The translations under genes were made by a program, and so were the position numbers. The notes beneath the pieces were generated by a model. That model saw only the letters and a list, made by a program, of their open reading frames with translations, ran no database searches and was not told the origin of the DNA. A stretch of DNA of 64,000 nucleotides, from NCBI RefSeq assembly GCF_900114605.1, contig NZ_FOTP01000002.1, positions 310,001 to 374,000 on the forward strand, given 5' to 3'. The number at the start of each line of letters is the position of its first letter. Position 1 is the stretch's first letter. This document shows positions 1-8,502 of the stretch, piece after piece. This stretch comes from Bradyrhizobium sp. NFR13. Lineage in GTDB: Bacteria; Pseudomonadota; Alphaproteobacteria; Rhizobiales; Xanthobacteraceae.

Positions 1-258
1 AAACACCGCAAAGCTTTCCGGCGTCGAGCGATCGAGCACGACACCGACCATGACCAGCGCGCCGCGGTTGACCTTCTCGGGCGCAATGATGGCGCGTGTA
101 TTCTTGATATAGCCCTCGTCGAACAGCTGCTGCGTGCGGCGATGACAGGTGGCGGGACTGACATTCACCTTAGCCGCCAGATCAGCATTGCTCAGACGCC
201 CGTCTTTCTGCAGCAAATGCAGCATGCGAAGTCCGATTTTATCCGGATTTTCCGTCAT
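1..258 (-). CDS. acdR: Lrp/AsnC-family regulator, AcdR-like (3' part missing)
   Basis: The first 86 residues are present; the gene runs off the left edge. The N-terminus is a winged helix-turn-helix of Lrp/AsnC type (LSNADLAAKVNVSPATCHRR at about residues 23-42), followed by the start of the ligand-binding RAM domain (GALVMVGVVLD). It is divergent from acdS with 156 bp between the start codons. In rhizobia and pseudomonads an Lrp-type regulator (AcdR/AcdB system) sits divergent to acdS and controls it in response to ACC. The name rests on family plus position; another Lrp paralogue is possible but unlikely here. Confidence 0.85.
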   Translation of the reverse strand, partial: MTENPDKIGLRMLHLLQKDGRLSNADLAAKVNVSPATCHRRTQQLFDEGYIKNTRAIIAPEKVNRGALVMVGVVLDRSTPESFAVF

Positions 259-313
259 GAAAGAATCTTCCAAATCTTCAGGATTATATGCGTCTTACTT
301 CCGGTTTAGATGC

Positions 314-327
314 ATATCATATGATAT
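314..327. promoter_or_regulatory. 14-bp perfect palindrome between acdR and acdS
   Basis: ATATCATATGATAT reads identically on both strands and lies in the 156-bp acdR-acdS divergent spacer, about 88 bp before acdS and 56 bp before acdR. Its size and AT content fit an Lrp-family operator. Binding by AcdR is inferred from position only. Confidence 0.5.
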
Positions 328-414
328 ATAGTAGAGCGCAACCATATCTTTGAAAGCACCTTCCGCATCGAAAATGCTAGCTGTACCGCCAGTTTTCACG
401 ACAACAGGTGTCAC

Positions 415-1428
415 ATGCTCGAAGGCTTCGAACGCTATCCGCTCACCTTTGGACCCACCTATATCGAGAAGCTGGAGAAGCTCTCGGCCCATCTTGGCGG
501 TAAGGTCGAACTCTACGCCAAGCGCGAGGACTGCAATTCCGGGCTGGCCTATGGCGGCAACAAGCTGCGGAAGCTCGAATACATCATCCCCGATGCCATC
601 GCCTCCAATGCTGACACGCTGGTGTCGATTGGCGGCGTGCAATCAAATCACACGCGCATGGTCGCCGCCGTTGCGGCCAAGATCGGCATGAAGTGCCGCC
701 TCGTGCAGGAAAGCTGGGTGCCGCATGAGGACGCCGTCTACGACCGTGTCGGCAATATCATGCTCAGCCGGATCATGGGCGCGGATGTGCAGCTCGTCGA
801 CGAAGGCTTTGACATCGGCATCCGCCATAGCTGGGAAGAGGCGATCGAGGATGTGAAGGCAAAGGGCGGCAAGCCTTACGCCATTCCGGCCGGTGCCTCC
901 GTGCATAAATTCGGCGGTCTCGGCTATGTCGGCTTTGCCGAAGAAGTCCGGGCGCAGGAAAAAGAGCTCGGTTTCGCGTTCGACTATATCGTCGTCTGCA
1001 CCGTGACCGGCTCGACCCATGCAGGCATGCTGGTAGGCTTCGCCAAGGATGACCGCCAGCGCAGGGTGATCGGTATTGACGCTTCTTTCACGGCGGCCCA
1101 GACCAAGGCGCAGGTGCTGCAGATCGCGCAGGACACAGCCAAGCTCGTCAAGCTCGGCAAGGATATTGTCGCGGACGACGTGGTACTGGTCGAGGACTAC
1201 GCTTATCCGGCTTACGGCGTGCCGTCGGAAGAGACCAAGGACGCCATCCGTCTCTGCGCGCGCCTCGAGGGCATGATCACCGACCCTGTCTATGAAGGGA
1301 AATCGATGCAGGGGATGATCGACCTCGTGCAGAAGGGGTACTTCCCTGAAGGATCCAAGGTGCTCTATGCACATCTCGGCGGCGCGCCGGCGCTAAATGG
1401 ATACGGCTACACGTTCCGTAATGGATAG
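415..1428 (+). CDS. acdS: 1-aminocyclopropane-1-carboxylate (ACC) deaminase
   Basis: This cytoplasmic PLP enzyme splits ACC, the plant ethylene precursor, to 2-oxobutyrate and ammonia; it lowers ethylene in plant-associated bacteria. The protein is 337 residues, usual for the family. It has the PLP lysine in [10 protein letters not shown] (K50, equal to K51 of the Pseudomonas enzyme), the serine of [11 protein letters not shown], the VYEGKS Tyr-Glu pair, and the Leu of [10 protein letters not shown]. The Glu and Leu separate true ACC deaminases from D-cysteine desulfhydrases. The start at 415 puts [10 protein letters not shown] in the usual place and has a weak AGG upstream. It is convergent with pheC and probably controlled by the divergent Lrp-type gene. 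Confidence 0.95.
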   Translation: MLEGFERYPLTFGPTYIEKLEKLSAHLGGKVELYAKREDCNSGLAYGGNKLRKLEYIIPDAIASNADTLVSIGGVQSNHTRMVAAVAAKIGMKCRLVQESWVPHEDAVYDRVGNIMLSRIMGADVQLVDEGFDIGIRHSWEEAIEDVKAKGGKPYAIPAGASVHKFGGLGYVGFAEEVRAQEKELGFAFDYIVVCTVTGSTHAGMLVGFAKDDRQRRVIGIDASFTAAQTKAQVLQIAQDTAKLVKLGKDIVADDVVLVEDYAYPAYGVPSEETKDAIRLCARLEGMITDPVYEGKSMQGMIDLVQKGYFPEGSKVLYAHLGGAPALNGYGYTFRNG

Positions 1429-1443
1429 CTGTCGTCACGTCGT

Positions 1444-1469
1444 GTGCGCCGGCGTTACGTCCGGCGCAC
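1444..1469. terminator. Inverted repeat between convergent acdS and pheC
   Basis: A 9-bp perfect stem (GTGCGCCGG / CCGGCGCAC) with an 8-nt loop lies in the 54-bp convergent gap. There is no T-tract on either side, so it is only a candidate bidirectional terminator. Confidence 0.45.
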
Positions 1470-1482
1470 CGATGGTCCCCGG

Positions 1483-2277
1483 TCACTCGAACCAGCGATT
1501 GACGGTCGCACGGAAACTACCGTCCTCCTGCATGATGTGCAGCCACTGATCGACGAAGGCCTTCAGCGCAACATCGCGCTGGAGCCAATAGGCCTTCTCG
1601 GCGAAGTCGAACGGCATGTCGGGATGCACGGCGCAGAGCACGCCGTGATGCAGCTTTTGCTGATAACGCGTCTCCGACGCATCGGTCATCATCAGGTCGG
1701 CACGGCCCTGTGCGATCTCGTCGAAGATGCGGGTATTGTCGTTGAAGACGGTGATCTCGGCCGACTTGATGTGTGTCCGTGCAAAACGCTCATTGGTACC
1801 GCCTGGATTCACGATCACCTTGACGCCGGGACGATCGATCTCGGCGAGCGTGCCGAATTTCCCGGTATCAGCGCAGCGCGCGATCGGCGTCTTGCCCTCG
1901 CGCATGATGGGGATCGAGAACACGCCCTTCTTCTGCCGGTCGAGGGTGATCGAGACGCCGCCCATCACCATGTCGAACTGGTCCGCCGCAAAGTCCGCTG
2001 ACAGTTTTGGCCAGCTCGTCTTCACATAGTCGACCCTGACGCCGAGCGCTTTTCCGAGCGCTTCCGCCATCTCGACGTCGAATCCCTTGAACGTCGTCGT
2101 GACAGGATCGAACGCGCTGAACGGCATGTAGTCGCCGGTCAATCCAACGCGGAGCGTCCCCCGGGCAATGATATCGTCGAGGCGGGAAGGTGAGGGCGGA
2201 GGGGCCGGCATTTGTGCCTGCAAGGGCGCCGCAAGCAGCAGGCAGGCCGCCAGCCAGGCGGCGGTGATCCGGATCAT
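1483..2277 (-). CDS. pheC: Periplasmic cyclohexadienyl dehydratase (arogenate/prephenate dehydratase)
   Basis: 264 residues with a signal peptide (cut near AAPLQAQ, residue 22). The fold is that of a solute-binding protein, but the sequence matches PheC of Pseudomonas rather than a transport protein: LRVGLTGDYMPFS, SWPKLSADFAADQFDMVMGG, VIVNPGGTNERFAR, DLMMTDASETR and CAVHPDMPFDFAEKAYWL appear in order. The family converts arogenate or prephenate to phenylalanine or phenylpyruvate in the periplasm. No phenylalanine-pathway genes are adjacent, so it stands alone. An amino-acid ABC binding protein is the alternative; the NPGGTNE and FDFAEKAYWL motifs argue against it, and no permease or ATPase gene follows. 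Confidence 0.8.
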   Translation of the reverse strand: MIRITAAWLAACLLLAAPLQAQMPAPPPSPSRLDDIIARGTLRVGLTGDYMPFSAFDPVTTTFKGFDVEMAEALGKALGVRVDYVKTSWPKLSADFAADQFDMVMGGVSITLDRQKKGVFSIPIMREGKTPIARCADTGKFGTLAEIDRPGVKVIVNPGGTNERFARTHIKSAEITVFNDNTRIFDEIAQGRADLMMTDASETRYQQKLHHGVLCAVHPDMPFDFAEKAYWLQRDVALKAFVDQWLHIMQEDGSFRATVNRWFE

Positions 2278-2392
2278 GACGTCTCCCCCGTTTGTACAGC
2301 GGAGTGCGCCGTTCAGGGTCAGGGGCGCACCGCGTTACGATCAGCTTACAGGGGATGTATATTCGTTCAATCGACGAGCGCGTCTGCCGGGA

Positions 2393-3151
2393 TCAGTTCA
2401 CCCGCGTCCAGGTCTGGCCGCCGCAGAACATGCCACCGAAGGCGCAGCCCTGGACGCGCAGCGTATCACTGTCCTTCAGAGCGATGGTCGAGTCATAGGT
2501 GCTGCCGCTGTTCGGATCGAAGATCTTTCCTGCCCATTTGTTGTTGCCGGGCTTCATGTTGATCAGCACCTTCTCCCCGTTGGCCTCGGTCTTGGCATTC
2601 ATCGAGTAGCCGCACAGATTGGCGCCGCATTGTTCGATGCGAACCTTGCCTTCCTTCTTCTCGGTCATCCAGATGCCGAGCGGCGTTGCCGCGGCGGCAG
2701 GCGTAACCGGTGCGGGCGCATCCTGCTTGTTGACTGGATCTGTGGGCGGTGCGTTGGCGATGACCGTAGAGGGGGCAGATTTCTCGGCAGGCGCGGGAGC
2801 CTGGGCAGGCTGCGGGGCTACTGCGACGGATGGCGTGACAGGAGTCGCCGGAGCTGCCGCCTCCTTTGGGGCGGCAACGGGCTTCTGCGTCTCCACAGGC
2901 TTGGCCGTCTGTTCGGATCGCGGATTGTTGGGGGCCTGCTCGCGCGTCTCGCGGTCACGCTCGCGCTTGCTGCGCTTGGTGCCATATTCGTAGACGCCGG
3001 GAATGGAAACCGAGATGCAGTCCGTCGAGTTGCAGTCGCTTGGCGCTTCGATGGTAATGGTGCGGCCACTGATGTCGAACGAGTAGCTGTCGCCGGCCTG
3101 AGCGGCGGTGCTGGTCAGCAGGATGGCGGCGAGGGCGAAGAGCGGCTTCAT
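2393..3151 (-). CDS. Secreted DUF2147 domain protein
   Basis: 252 residues. A signal peptide (MKPLFALAAILLTSTAAQAG) is followed by a short Cys-containing segment (CNSTDCISV, about residues 40-48), a long low-complexity Pro/Ala/Lys linker (about 75-150), and a C-terminal DUF2147 domain (PLGIWMTEKKEGKVRIEQC to GGQTWTRVN, about 157-250) with conserved cysteines. DUF2147 proteins are exported calycin-like proteins of unknown role. The linker makes this longer than the typical 110-150 residue family member. Function unknown. Confidence 0.8.
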   Translation of the reverse strand: MKPLFALAAILLTSTAAQAGDSYSFDISGRTITIEAPSDCNSTDCISVSIPGVYEYGTKRSKRERDRETREQAPNNPRSEQTAKPVETQKPVAAPKEAAAPATPVTPSVAVAPQPAQAPAPAEKSAPSTVIANAPPTDPVNKQDAPAPVTPAAAATPLGIWMTEKKEGKVRIEQCGANLCGYSMNAKTEANGEKVLINMKPGNNKWAGKIFDPNSGSTYDSTIALKDSDTLRVQGCAFGGMFCGGQTWTRVN

Positions 3152-3324
3152 GTGTCCTCCAAAGCGGTTGAAATCCTGACCCTGAACCGAGCCCGCGGAT
3201 GCGCCCGAACACCGTGATCCGCGTCACTCAGGGGGAATTGCAATTGCCTTGCTGTGTGGCGCCGAATGAAGAGGTGGTTCAATCATGCGCCGGACATTTA
3301 CTGTTTGAGTCAGCCTGACGAGCC

Positions 3325-3352
3325 AAAACGCCGCCGCTGGACGGCGGCGGCG
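3325..3352 (-). terminator. Rho-independent terminator
   Basis: On the minus strand a GC-only 8-bp stem (CGCCGCCG / CGGCGGCG, 5-nt loop) is followed by TTTT. It lies about 20-45 bp downstream of the stop of the 173-residue-or-shorter hypothetical gene at 3371-3856. Confidence 0.65.
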
Positions 3353-3370
3353 CCAGAAGCCTGGCTTTCG

Positions 3371-3856
3371 TCAGTAATCGCTGTAACGCGAGACGCTGCT
3401 GCCCACGGTCATCTGGCTCTTCAGCGTCTCGAAACGATCGCGGGCGGCGCGCTCGCGCCCATCGATGAAATCGATGATTTCGTCACGCGGCATCGGGCCT
3501 GACGAAATCGGCCGTGAGCTGCCGATGGTTTCATCGACGAAATACTGGCCATCGTCGTCGCGGCGTGCGGTCCAGCGGAAGCGGATGGCATCGAGCGGAC
3601 CGGGGCCGAGACGAGAATAGCCATCGACCTCGAGGGCCTCTGGAACCGTGGAGGGCGACTCGTGTTCGACGAGCGGCGCTTCGGGTTCGGCGGCGACCAT
3701 GACGGATATAGTCTCGGTGACCACGGTTTCAGTGACGACGGTAATCGAAGCGGGTTCGGTGTCACTGTGTTCGGCCACGTGCGATTCCGCTTCCTTGCGG
3801 TCGAGAATGCTCGCAATGGCCGCGAGGGCGTGATCGGTCGGATCGTTCTGGGTCAT
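3371..3856 (-). CDS. Hypothetical acidic protein
   Basis: 161 residues from MTQNDPTDHALAAIASILDR. This start is preferred over one 36 bp upstream because GGGGAGG lies about 8 nt before it. The first half is acidic and repetitive (TVVTETVVTETISVMV); the second half is better ordered (LDAIRFRWTARRDDDGQYFVDETIG, then a charged helix ending SRYSDY). No signal peptide, membrane segment or known motif. A terminator follows it. Unrecognised; likely restricted to Bradyrhizobium relatives. Confidence 0.65.
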   Translation of the reverse strand: MTQNDPTDHALAAIASILDRKEAESHVAEHSDTEPASITVVTETVVTETISVMVAAEPEAPLVEHESPSTVPEALEVDGYSRLGPGPLDAIRFRWTARRDDDGQYFVDETIGSSRPISSGPMPRDEIIDFIDGRERAARDRFETLKSQMTVGSSVSRYSDY

Positions 3857-3946
3857 TGAAATGCGCCTCCCCACAATTACGCAACTCCACATAGGACCGA
3901 TATTTAATCGGCTGTGGTTTCATTTTGGTAATCGCTGTGGCTGTTT

Positions 3947-5371
3947 TTAGGCAGAGATCGGCGGACGCCTGTCTTTCCAGGGCCGGACCTGCTCAAGCTG
4001 GCCGGCGAGACGAAACAGCATGGCCTCGTCGCCGAAATGCGCCGTGAACATCATACCGATCGGCAGGCCCTTGCTGCTCCAGGACAGGGGTACCGACATG
4101 GATGGCTGCCCGGTCATGTTGGCCATGCTGGTGCCTGGCATGTAGCGGCGCAGCAAAGGCGCCACATGGCCGAGATCGTCCGACATCGTATCGATCTCGC
4201 CGATCCTGATTGGCGGCGTGCACAGCGTCGGCGACAGGAAGATGTCGCAACCGGTAAAGAATTCGGTGACGCTGCGGGAGATCTGGAATGCGCTCTGCAG
4301 TGCTGTCACGTAGTCGACTGCGCTTGCCTTGCGGGCATTGTGCGCGCTGCCGAGTGTGAGTTTCTCGAAATCATCCGAGGTCATCGGACGGCCGAACTTC
4401 GTCTCCGCGAGCTGCACGGTAGCCGCCGTATTGGCCGACACGACCGCTGCGATCACTTGCGCAGGGTCCAGCGGCAACACCGGCGCGCGTTCTTCGACAT
4501 GATGACCCTGTACCTCGAGCAGTCTGGCGATATCGCGGACGGCAGCGGCGACTTCGGGATCGATGGCATCGCCATAGGGCGACTTGTCGGTGAAGAAGAT
4601 GCGCAGCCTGCCGGGATCGCGGCTCACTTCATCGAGGAAGGGACGTTCCGGCGCCGGCGCCATATAGGGGCTGGTCAGTTCGGGTCCGTGAACGGCATCG
4701 AGCATCGCAGCACTGTCGCGGACGCTGATGCTCACGACGTGGCCGCAGGAAAAGCCGCCCCAGCCTTCGGCCTTGTCAGGACCTGTCGGATTGCGAGCGC
4801 GGGTCGGCTTCAGACCGAACACGCCACAGGCCGAGGCTGGAATACGGATCGAGCCGCCGCCGTCGCTGGCATGGGCGACCGGAAGGATCCGCGCAGCCAC
4901 GGCAGCGGCTGCGCCGCCGGACGAGCCGCCCGATGCATGATCGGTATTCCAGGGATTGCGCGTCGGTCCGTGCAGTCGGCACTCGGTCGTCGGCATCAAT
5001 CCGAATTCGGGACTCGCACTCTTGCCGAACATTGTGAGGCCGGCCTTGAGGAAGCGCTGGGCAAGCGTCGTGTTGTGATCGGCGACGAAGTCCTTGTAGA
5101 GACTGGCCCCGAAGGTCGTGCACGTGCCGTCGAGGAGTTCGAGATCCTTCAGCAGGAATGGCACGCCGGTGAATGGCCCGTCGGGCAACCCCCTGTCGAT
5201 CTGGCGCTGCGCATAGTCCTCGTGGCGCACCACGACAGCATTGATCCGGGGATTGACGCGTTCGGTGCGCACTATGGCCTCATCGAGCAGTTCGCGCGGG
5301 CTGACCTGCTTGCTGCGCACCAGCCCCGCAAGGCCGAGCGCGTCGTGATCGCCGTATTCCTTGAATGCCAT
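3947..5371 (-). CDS. Amidase (amidase-signature family)
   Basis: About 474 residues from [18 protein letters not shown]; a longer start 48 bp upstream is open but adds residues unlike the family. The Ser-cisSer-Lys catalytic set is visible: Lys in PFLLKDLE, the Ser loop [15 protein letters not shown], and the nucleophile region [15 protein letters not shown]. It hydrolyses an amide, releasing an acid and an amine; substrate unknown. The closest described types are 6-aminohexanoate cyclic dimer hydrolase (NylA) and generic aryl/aliphatic amidases rather than GatA, since no gatB or gatC is near. It lies 72 bp downstream of the dehydrogenase gene on the same strand and may share its transcript. 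Confidence 0.85.
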   Translation of the reverse strand: MAFKEYGDHDALGLAGLVRSKQVSPRELLDEAIVRTERVNPRINAVVVRHEDYAQRQIDRGLPDGPFTGVPFLLKDLELLDGTCTTFGASLYKDFVADHNTTLAQRFLKAGLTMFGKSASPEFGLMPTTECRLHGPTRNPWNTDHASGGSSGGAAAAVAARILPVAHASDGGGSIRIPASACGVFGLKPTRARNPTGPDKAEGWGGFSCGHVVSISVRDSAAMLDAVHGPELTSPYMAPAPERPFLDEVSRDPGRLRIFFTDKSPYGDAIDPEVAAAVRDIARLLEVQGHHVEERAPVLPLDPAQVIAAVVSANTAATVQLAETKFGRPMTSDDFEKLTLGSAHNARKASAVDYVTALQSAFQISRSVTEFFTGCDIFLSPTLCTPPIRIGEIDTMSDDLGHVAPLLRRYMPGTSMANMTGQPSMSVPLSWSSKGLPIGMMFTAHFGDEAMLFRLAGQLEQVRPWKDRRPPISA

Positions 5372-5443
5372 CGCGGGGGGTACTCTGGTGAGGACTGCGG
5401 CAGTGCTAGCGCGGATCAATCATCCGCGCCAGCAATCGACGGT

Positions 5444-6433
5444 TCAGCCGAACACGTCCGCATTGACGGCATTCTGCTTGATCGGCTCGCCGTCGAGCAC
5501 GCTCAGCATGTTGCGCGCGGTCTGCGCGCCCATGCGGTCGAGTGCTTCGCGGGTCACGCCGGCGACGTGCGGCGCGATGATCACGTTCGGCAGTTCGAAC
5601 AGCGCGTGACCGAGCGGCGGCGGTTCCGCCTCGAACACGTCGAGGCCGGCGCCGGCGAGCTTGCCCGACACCAGCGCGTCATGCAGCGCGGCCTCGACGA
5701 TGATGCCACCACGCGCGGTATTGATGAGATAGGCCGACGGCTTCATGCGCGCGATCCGCGCAGCGTTGAACAGGCCGGTCGTCTCCGGAGTCTTCGGGCA
5801 ATGCAGGCTGACAAAGTCGGCACGGGGCAGTGCCGCGTCGAGATCGCTGACAGGCTCGCAGCCGGCCGCCTTGATCGTATCGGCCGAGACATAGGGATCA
5901 TAGACCAGCACGTTCATTTCCATCGCCTGGCAGCGCTTGGCGGTGCGGGTGCCGATACGGCCGAAGCCGACCACCAGCACGGTCTTGCCGAACAGGTCGA
6001 AGGGCAGCGCCCCGAAGCGCGACGCCCATTTGCCTTCCTTGACCATGGCGTGCAGTTCGACGGCGCGCTTGGCGAGGGTCAGCATCATGAACAGCGCCTG
6101 TTCGGCGACAGAGGGCGAGTTGGCGGTGCCGGCGATCATCAGCGGCACCTTGCGCTTCGATAGCGCCGGTACGTCGACCGCGTCGTAGCCGACGCCGATG
6201 CGCGCCACGACTTTCATGTCTTTGCAGGCCTCGAGTTCGGGCTCGCCGAACCGCGTGGCGCCGAGGGCGGTGCCATGCACCGGCGCGTGTTGCTCGATCA
6301 GTTTGATGTAGTCGGCAGCGGAAATCAGATTGCTGAACTTGACCACTTCGATGTCGTCGCGTGCGTTGAAGAGGTCCATTCCCTGGGTCGACATCGACTC
6401 GGTGATCAGAAGTTTCTTCTTGTTGGTCGCCAT
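5444..6433 (-). CDS. D-2-hydroxyacid dehydrogenase (SerA/GyaR family)
   Basis: 329 residues from MATNKKKLLITESM, chosen because AGGGGTGG lies just upstream; an open start 42 bp earlier adds no conserved residues. NAD-binding motif VVGFGRIGTRTAKR, catalytic Arg in NTARGGIIVE, Glu in LDVFEAEPP and His in IAPHVAG are all present. This is the family of phosphoglycerate, glyoxylate/hydroxypyruvate and related D-2-hydroxyacid NAD(P)H dehydrogenases. No C-terminal ACT domain, so it is unlikely to be the main serine-pathway SerA. It precedes the amidase gene on the same strand; the exact substrate cannot be read from sequence. Confidence 0.85.
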   Translation of the reverse strand: MATNKKKLLITESMSTQGMDLFNARDDIEVVKFSNLISAADYIKLIEQHAPVHGTALGATRFGEPELEACKDMKVVARIGVGYDAVDVPALSKRKVPLMIAGTANSPSVAEQALFMMLTLAKRAVELHAMVKEGKWASRFGALPFDLFGKTVLVVGFGRIGTRTAKRCQAMEMNVLVYDPYVSADTIKAAGCEPVSDLDAALPRADFVSLHCPKTPETTGLFNAARIARMKPSAYLINTARGGIIVEAALHDALVSGKLAGAGLDVFEAEPPPLGHALFELPNVIIAPHVAGVTREALDRMGAQTARNMLSVLDGEPIKQNAVNADVFG

Positions 6434-6641
6434 TTCCACCCCTTGAAGCATTCCACGTTGTTGCGCACCGGCCAATGGCCGCGCGGACGTTATCTAACAG
6501 GCTTGGCGCGATGAGGTCTACCATTGGCGGAGACGCGGTGTGTGGACTTGGCGTGTGGACTTGGCCGTGTTGAAGCCACTATGCTCGCTGATGATCGCAA
6601 GTGATTTGCTGCGCCGCGAAATTGCGGTGAGGGAGACGGTG

Positions 6642-7331
6642 ATGACCAGAATGAATTTGCGCAAGCGCACTCATCAACCGTTGCGCCATGCGCTGTGCGT
6701 TGCCGCCATTCTGCTGCTCGGAAATTCCGCGGCGGTTCACGCGCAGGGGTTGGTGCAGGGCGTGCAGCAGGGTGCGAGAGACGGCAATCGTGCGGCGGGC
6801 CCGATTGGCGGTGTGCTCGGTGGGGCGATCGGCGGCGTGGTGGGCGTTGTTGGCGGCGTGCTGGGCGTGCCCTCGAATAATGTTCGCGGTCCTGTGGGCG
6901 GGCAGTCGAGCGCCAAACAAACCAAGGCCGCCAAGAAGGGTAAGAAGGGCGCTCAACCCGCATCGGAGCCGGAACTGACCGCCGAGCAGATCGTCGCGAA
7001 TAGCGATGCCAACATTACCCGCATCAAGACGTCGCTCAACCTGACGCCGGAGCAGGAAAAGAACTGGGCCGGCTTTAGCGATGCCATGCATACGCTCGGC
7101 AATAACGGCGCTGAGCGTCTGAAACTGCGTATTGCCCGCGCCAAGCGCGATCCGCCGGATGACATCATCGAGCAGATGCGCAACGAGGCCCAGTTCCTCA
7201 ACGACCGGGCCGTCGATCAGCGCGCCGTTGCCGATGCCGCGGAGCCGCTCTTCGCCACGCTGGATGACAAGCAGAAGGCACTGTTCATTCAGGAGATGGT
7301 TGGTCTCAGCCGCGAGCGCGGTCTCGACTAA
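6642..7331 (+). CDS. Exported LTXXQ-motif (Spy/CpxP-like) protein
   Basis: 229 residues from MTRMNLRKRTHQPLRHAL; GAGGGAGA sits just upstream of this ATG, while a longer start at 6540 has no ribosome site. A signal peptide (to AAVHAQ) is followed by a glycine-rich stretch with GxxxG repeats (GGVLGGAIGGVVGVVGGVLG, about residues 50-70), a basic linker, and a helical C-terminal domain with LNLTPEQEKNWAGF. The LTxxQ motif marks periplasmic Spy/CpxP-like proteins, some of which bind metals or act as chaperones. The glycine zipper may insert in or contact a membrane. Role here unknown. Confidence 0.75.
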   Translation: MTRMNLRKRTHQPLRHALCVAAILLLGNSAAVHAQGLVQGVQQGARDGNRAAGPIGGVLGGAIGGVVGVVGGVLGVPSNNVRGPVGGQSSAKQTKAAKKGKKGAQPASEPELTAEQIVANSDANITRIKTSLNLTPEQEKNWAGFSDAMHTLGNNGAERLKLRIARAKRDPPDDIIEQMRNEAQFLNDRAVDQRAVADAAEPLFATLDDKQKALFIQEMVGLSRERGLD

Positions 7332-7396
7332 TCGCCGCGGAGAGGAACCTCTCGGCCACGGAGACGTTTTTCCTTCATCAGATGAAGGAGACGGTC

Positions 7397-7621
7397 ATGG
7401 CCGAGAAATTCGATCCCGCACCCCACGACAAATATGCCGTTGGCGTGAAGGAAGCAGCGCGCGCCGATCGCAAGACGTCTGAAGAACTCAAGACCGGCCT
7501 GAAAGACACTTTTCCGGCTTCAGATCCCGTCAGCGCGACCCAGCCTGACCGATCGAAACACGACAGCAGCGACGACAGGTCATCGCTGTGGAGCAAGATC
7601 ACGGGGGTTTTCAAATCCTGA
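7397..7621 (+). CDS. Small hypothetical protein with TFPASDP motif
   Basis: 74 residues from MAEKFDPAPHDKYAVGV. The GAAGGAGA in front of 7397 favours this start over an in-frame ATG 15 bp earlier. Charged and soluble, with LKDTFPASDPVSATQPD in the middle, a motif I associate with short rhizobial proteins of unknown role, and a final SSLWSKITGVFKS that could form an amphipathic helix. No function assigned. Confidence 0.6.
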   Translation: MAEKFDPAPHDKYAVGVKEAARADRKTSEELKTGLKDTFPASDPVSATQPDRSKHDSSDDRSSLWSKITGVFKS

Positions 7622-7701
7622 CGGTACAGCAGGTAACCTTCGGTTAACTACGTGCGCTGCACAATCGCTTCAGCTTTGACAGGCGATGATGGAGACTGGC
7701 G

Positions 7702-7959
7702 TTGGCAACCGTGTTCTCTGACAATGATCTTGAAGCAACCGACATCCCTGCAGCTTCGCGGCGGGGCGATATCTTCACCATCCACGCGACGCGCAATGAC
7801 CAGAGCATGGTGACGCATCGGATCATTCCGGATGTGGCCGTCGCGCAAGCCCGGACGCTGAACGATGCGGGTTGGCGGGTGAGTATCTCAGGTCTTGGCG
7901 GCCGCCGGTTCTCGCCCTCGGAATTTCATCAGTTGCTGACATTCAAACGGATCGGCTGA
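7702..7959 (+). CDS. Hypothetical 85-residue protein
   Basis: Starts with TTG (no in-frame ATG nearby) after GATGGAGA. Soluble protein with a readable alpha/beta pattern (DIFTIHATRNDQSMVTHRII, AGWRVSISGLGGRRFSPSEF) and no signal peptide. A strong rho-independent terminator begins 14 bp after the stop, which supports a real gene end. Unrecognised. Confidence 0.6.
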   Translation: MATVFSDNDLEATDIPAASRRGDIFTIHATRNDQSMVTHRIIPDVAVAQARTLNDAGWRVSISGLGGRRFSPSEFHQLLTFKRIG

Positions 7960-7972
7960 CGATCCCGAGTTT

Positions 7973-8004
7973 AAAACCCCGCGGTAACACAGGCGGGGTT
8001 TTTT
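7973..8004 (+). terminator. Rho-independent terminator
   Basis: Perfect 10-bp stem AAAACCCCGC / GCGGGGTTTT with a 10-nt loop, ending in TTTTTT. It follows the 85-residue hypothetical gene. Confidence 0.85.
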
Positions 8005-8074
8005 GCACGTGCGAACATGATAGGTTCGCGCCACAAAATCCTCGCAAGTTAAATAAGGTAATTGGCTTAAGGCA

Positions 8075-8470
8075 ATGAGAAAACTAGCATTCGTGGTTGT
8101 CGCCCTTATTGGCGTTGCTGCGCAATCTTCCGTATATGCAGCGTCGTCCCGGACCGATCAGATGCTCAAACTGTCGCCGGAAACCCGTCTGGAGCAGCGT
8201 TGTGATGCGCGCGCCATGGGCGCCGTGGGCCGCGAGCACAAGGGATACAAGCCGGACGAGTTCGTTGCCTACGCGTTCGCCGATCCGGTCATTCGAGGCA
8301 ACGAGATCAAAGCGCCGGGCGGCGCCATCCGCAGCGGGGGCAAGTGGTACAGGCTGTCCTATGTCTGCGAGACCACCTCTGACGGGCTCGATGTCAAATC
8401 CTTTGCCTATCAGCTCGGCAACGAGGTGCCGCGTAGCGAATGGGACGAGCACTATCTCGTGCCGCGCTGA
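8075..8470 (+). CDS. Secreted DUF930 protein
   Basis: 131 residues: signal peptide (MRKLAFVVVALIGVAAQSSVYA), then LKLSPETRLEQRCDARAMGAV with the Cys-Asp-Xaa-Xaa-Ala-Met signature of DUF930, and a second cysteine in YRLSYVCETT that probably forms a disulfide with the first. Common in Rhizobiales; function unknown. Convergent with the LysR gene. Confidence 0.75.
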   Translation: MRKLAFVVVALIGVAAQSSVYAASSRTDQMLKLSPETRLEQRCDARAMGAVGREHKGYKPDEFVAYAFADPVIRGNEIKAPGGAIRSGGKWYRLSYVCETTSDGLDVKSFAYQLGNEVPRSEWDEHYLVPR

Positions 8471-8502
8471 CCGCTTATGGGGATTGCGGCCGGGCTCACG
8501 AA

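Noticed and set aside
26-260. Independent small gene in the opposite direction over the regulator
   Set aside because: The minus-strand Lrp frame explains the sequence; the plus frame has no conserved features.
4037-6163. 708-codon plus-strand frame
   Set aside because: Lies antisense across the amidase and dehydrogenase genes; composition-driven (His/Arg/Gly-rich), with no domain.
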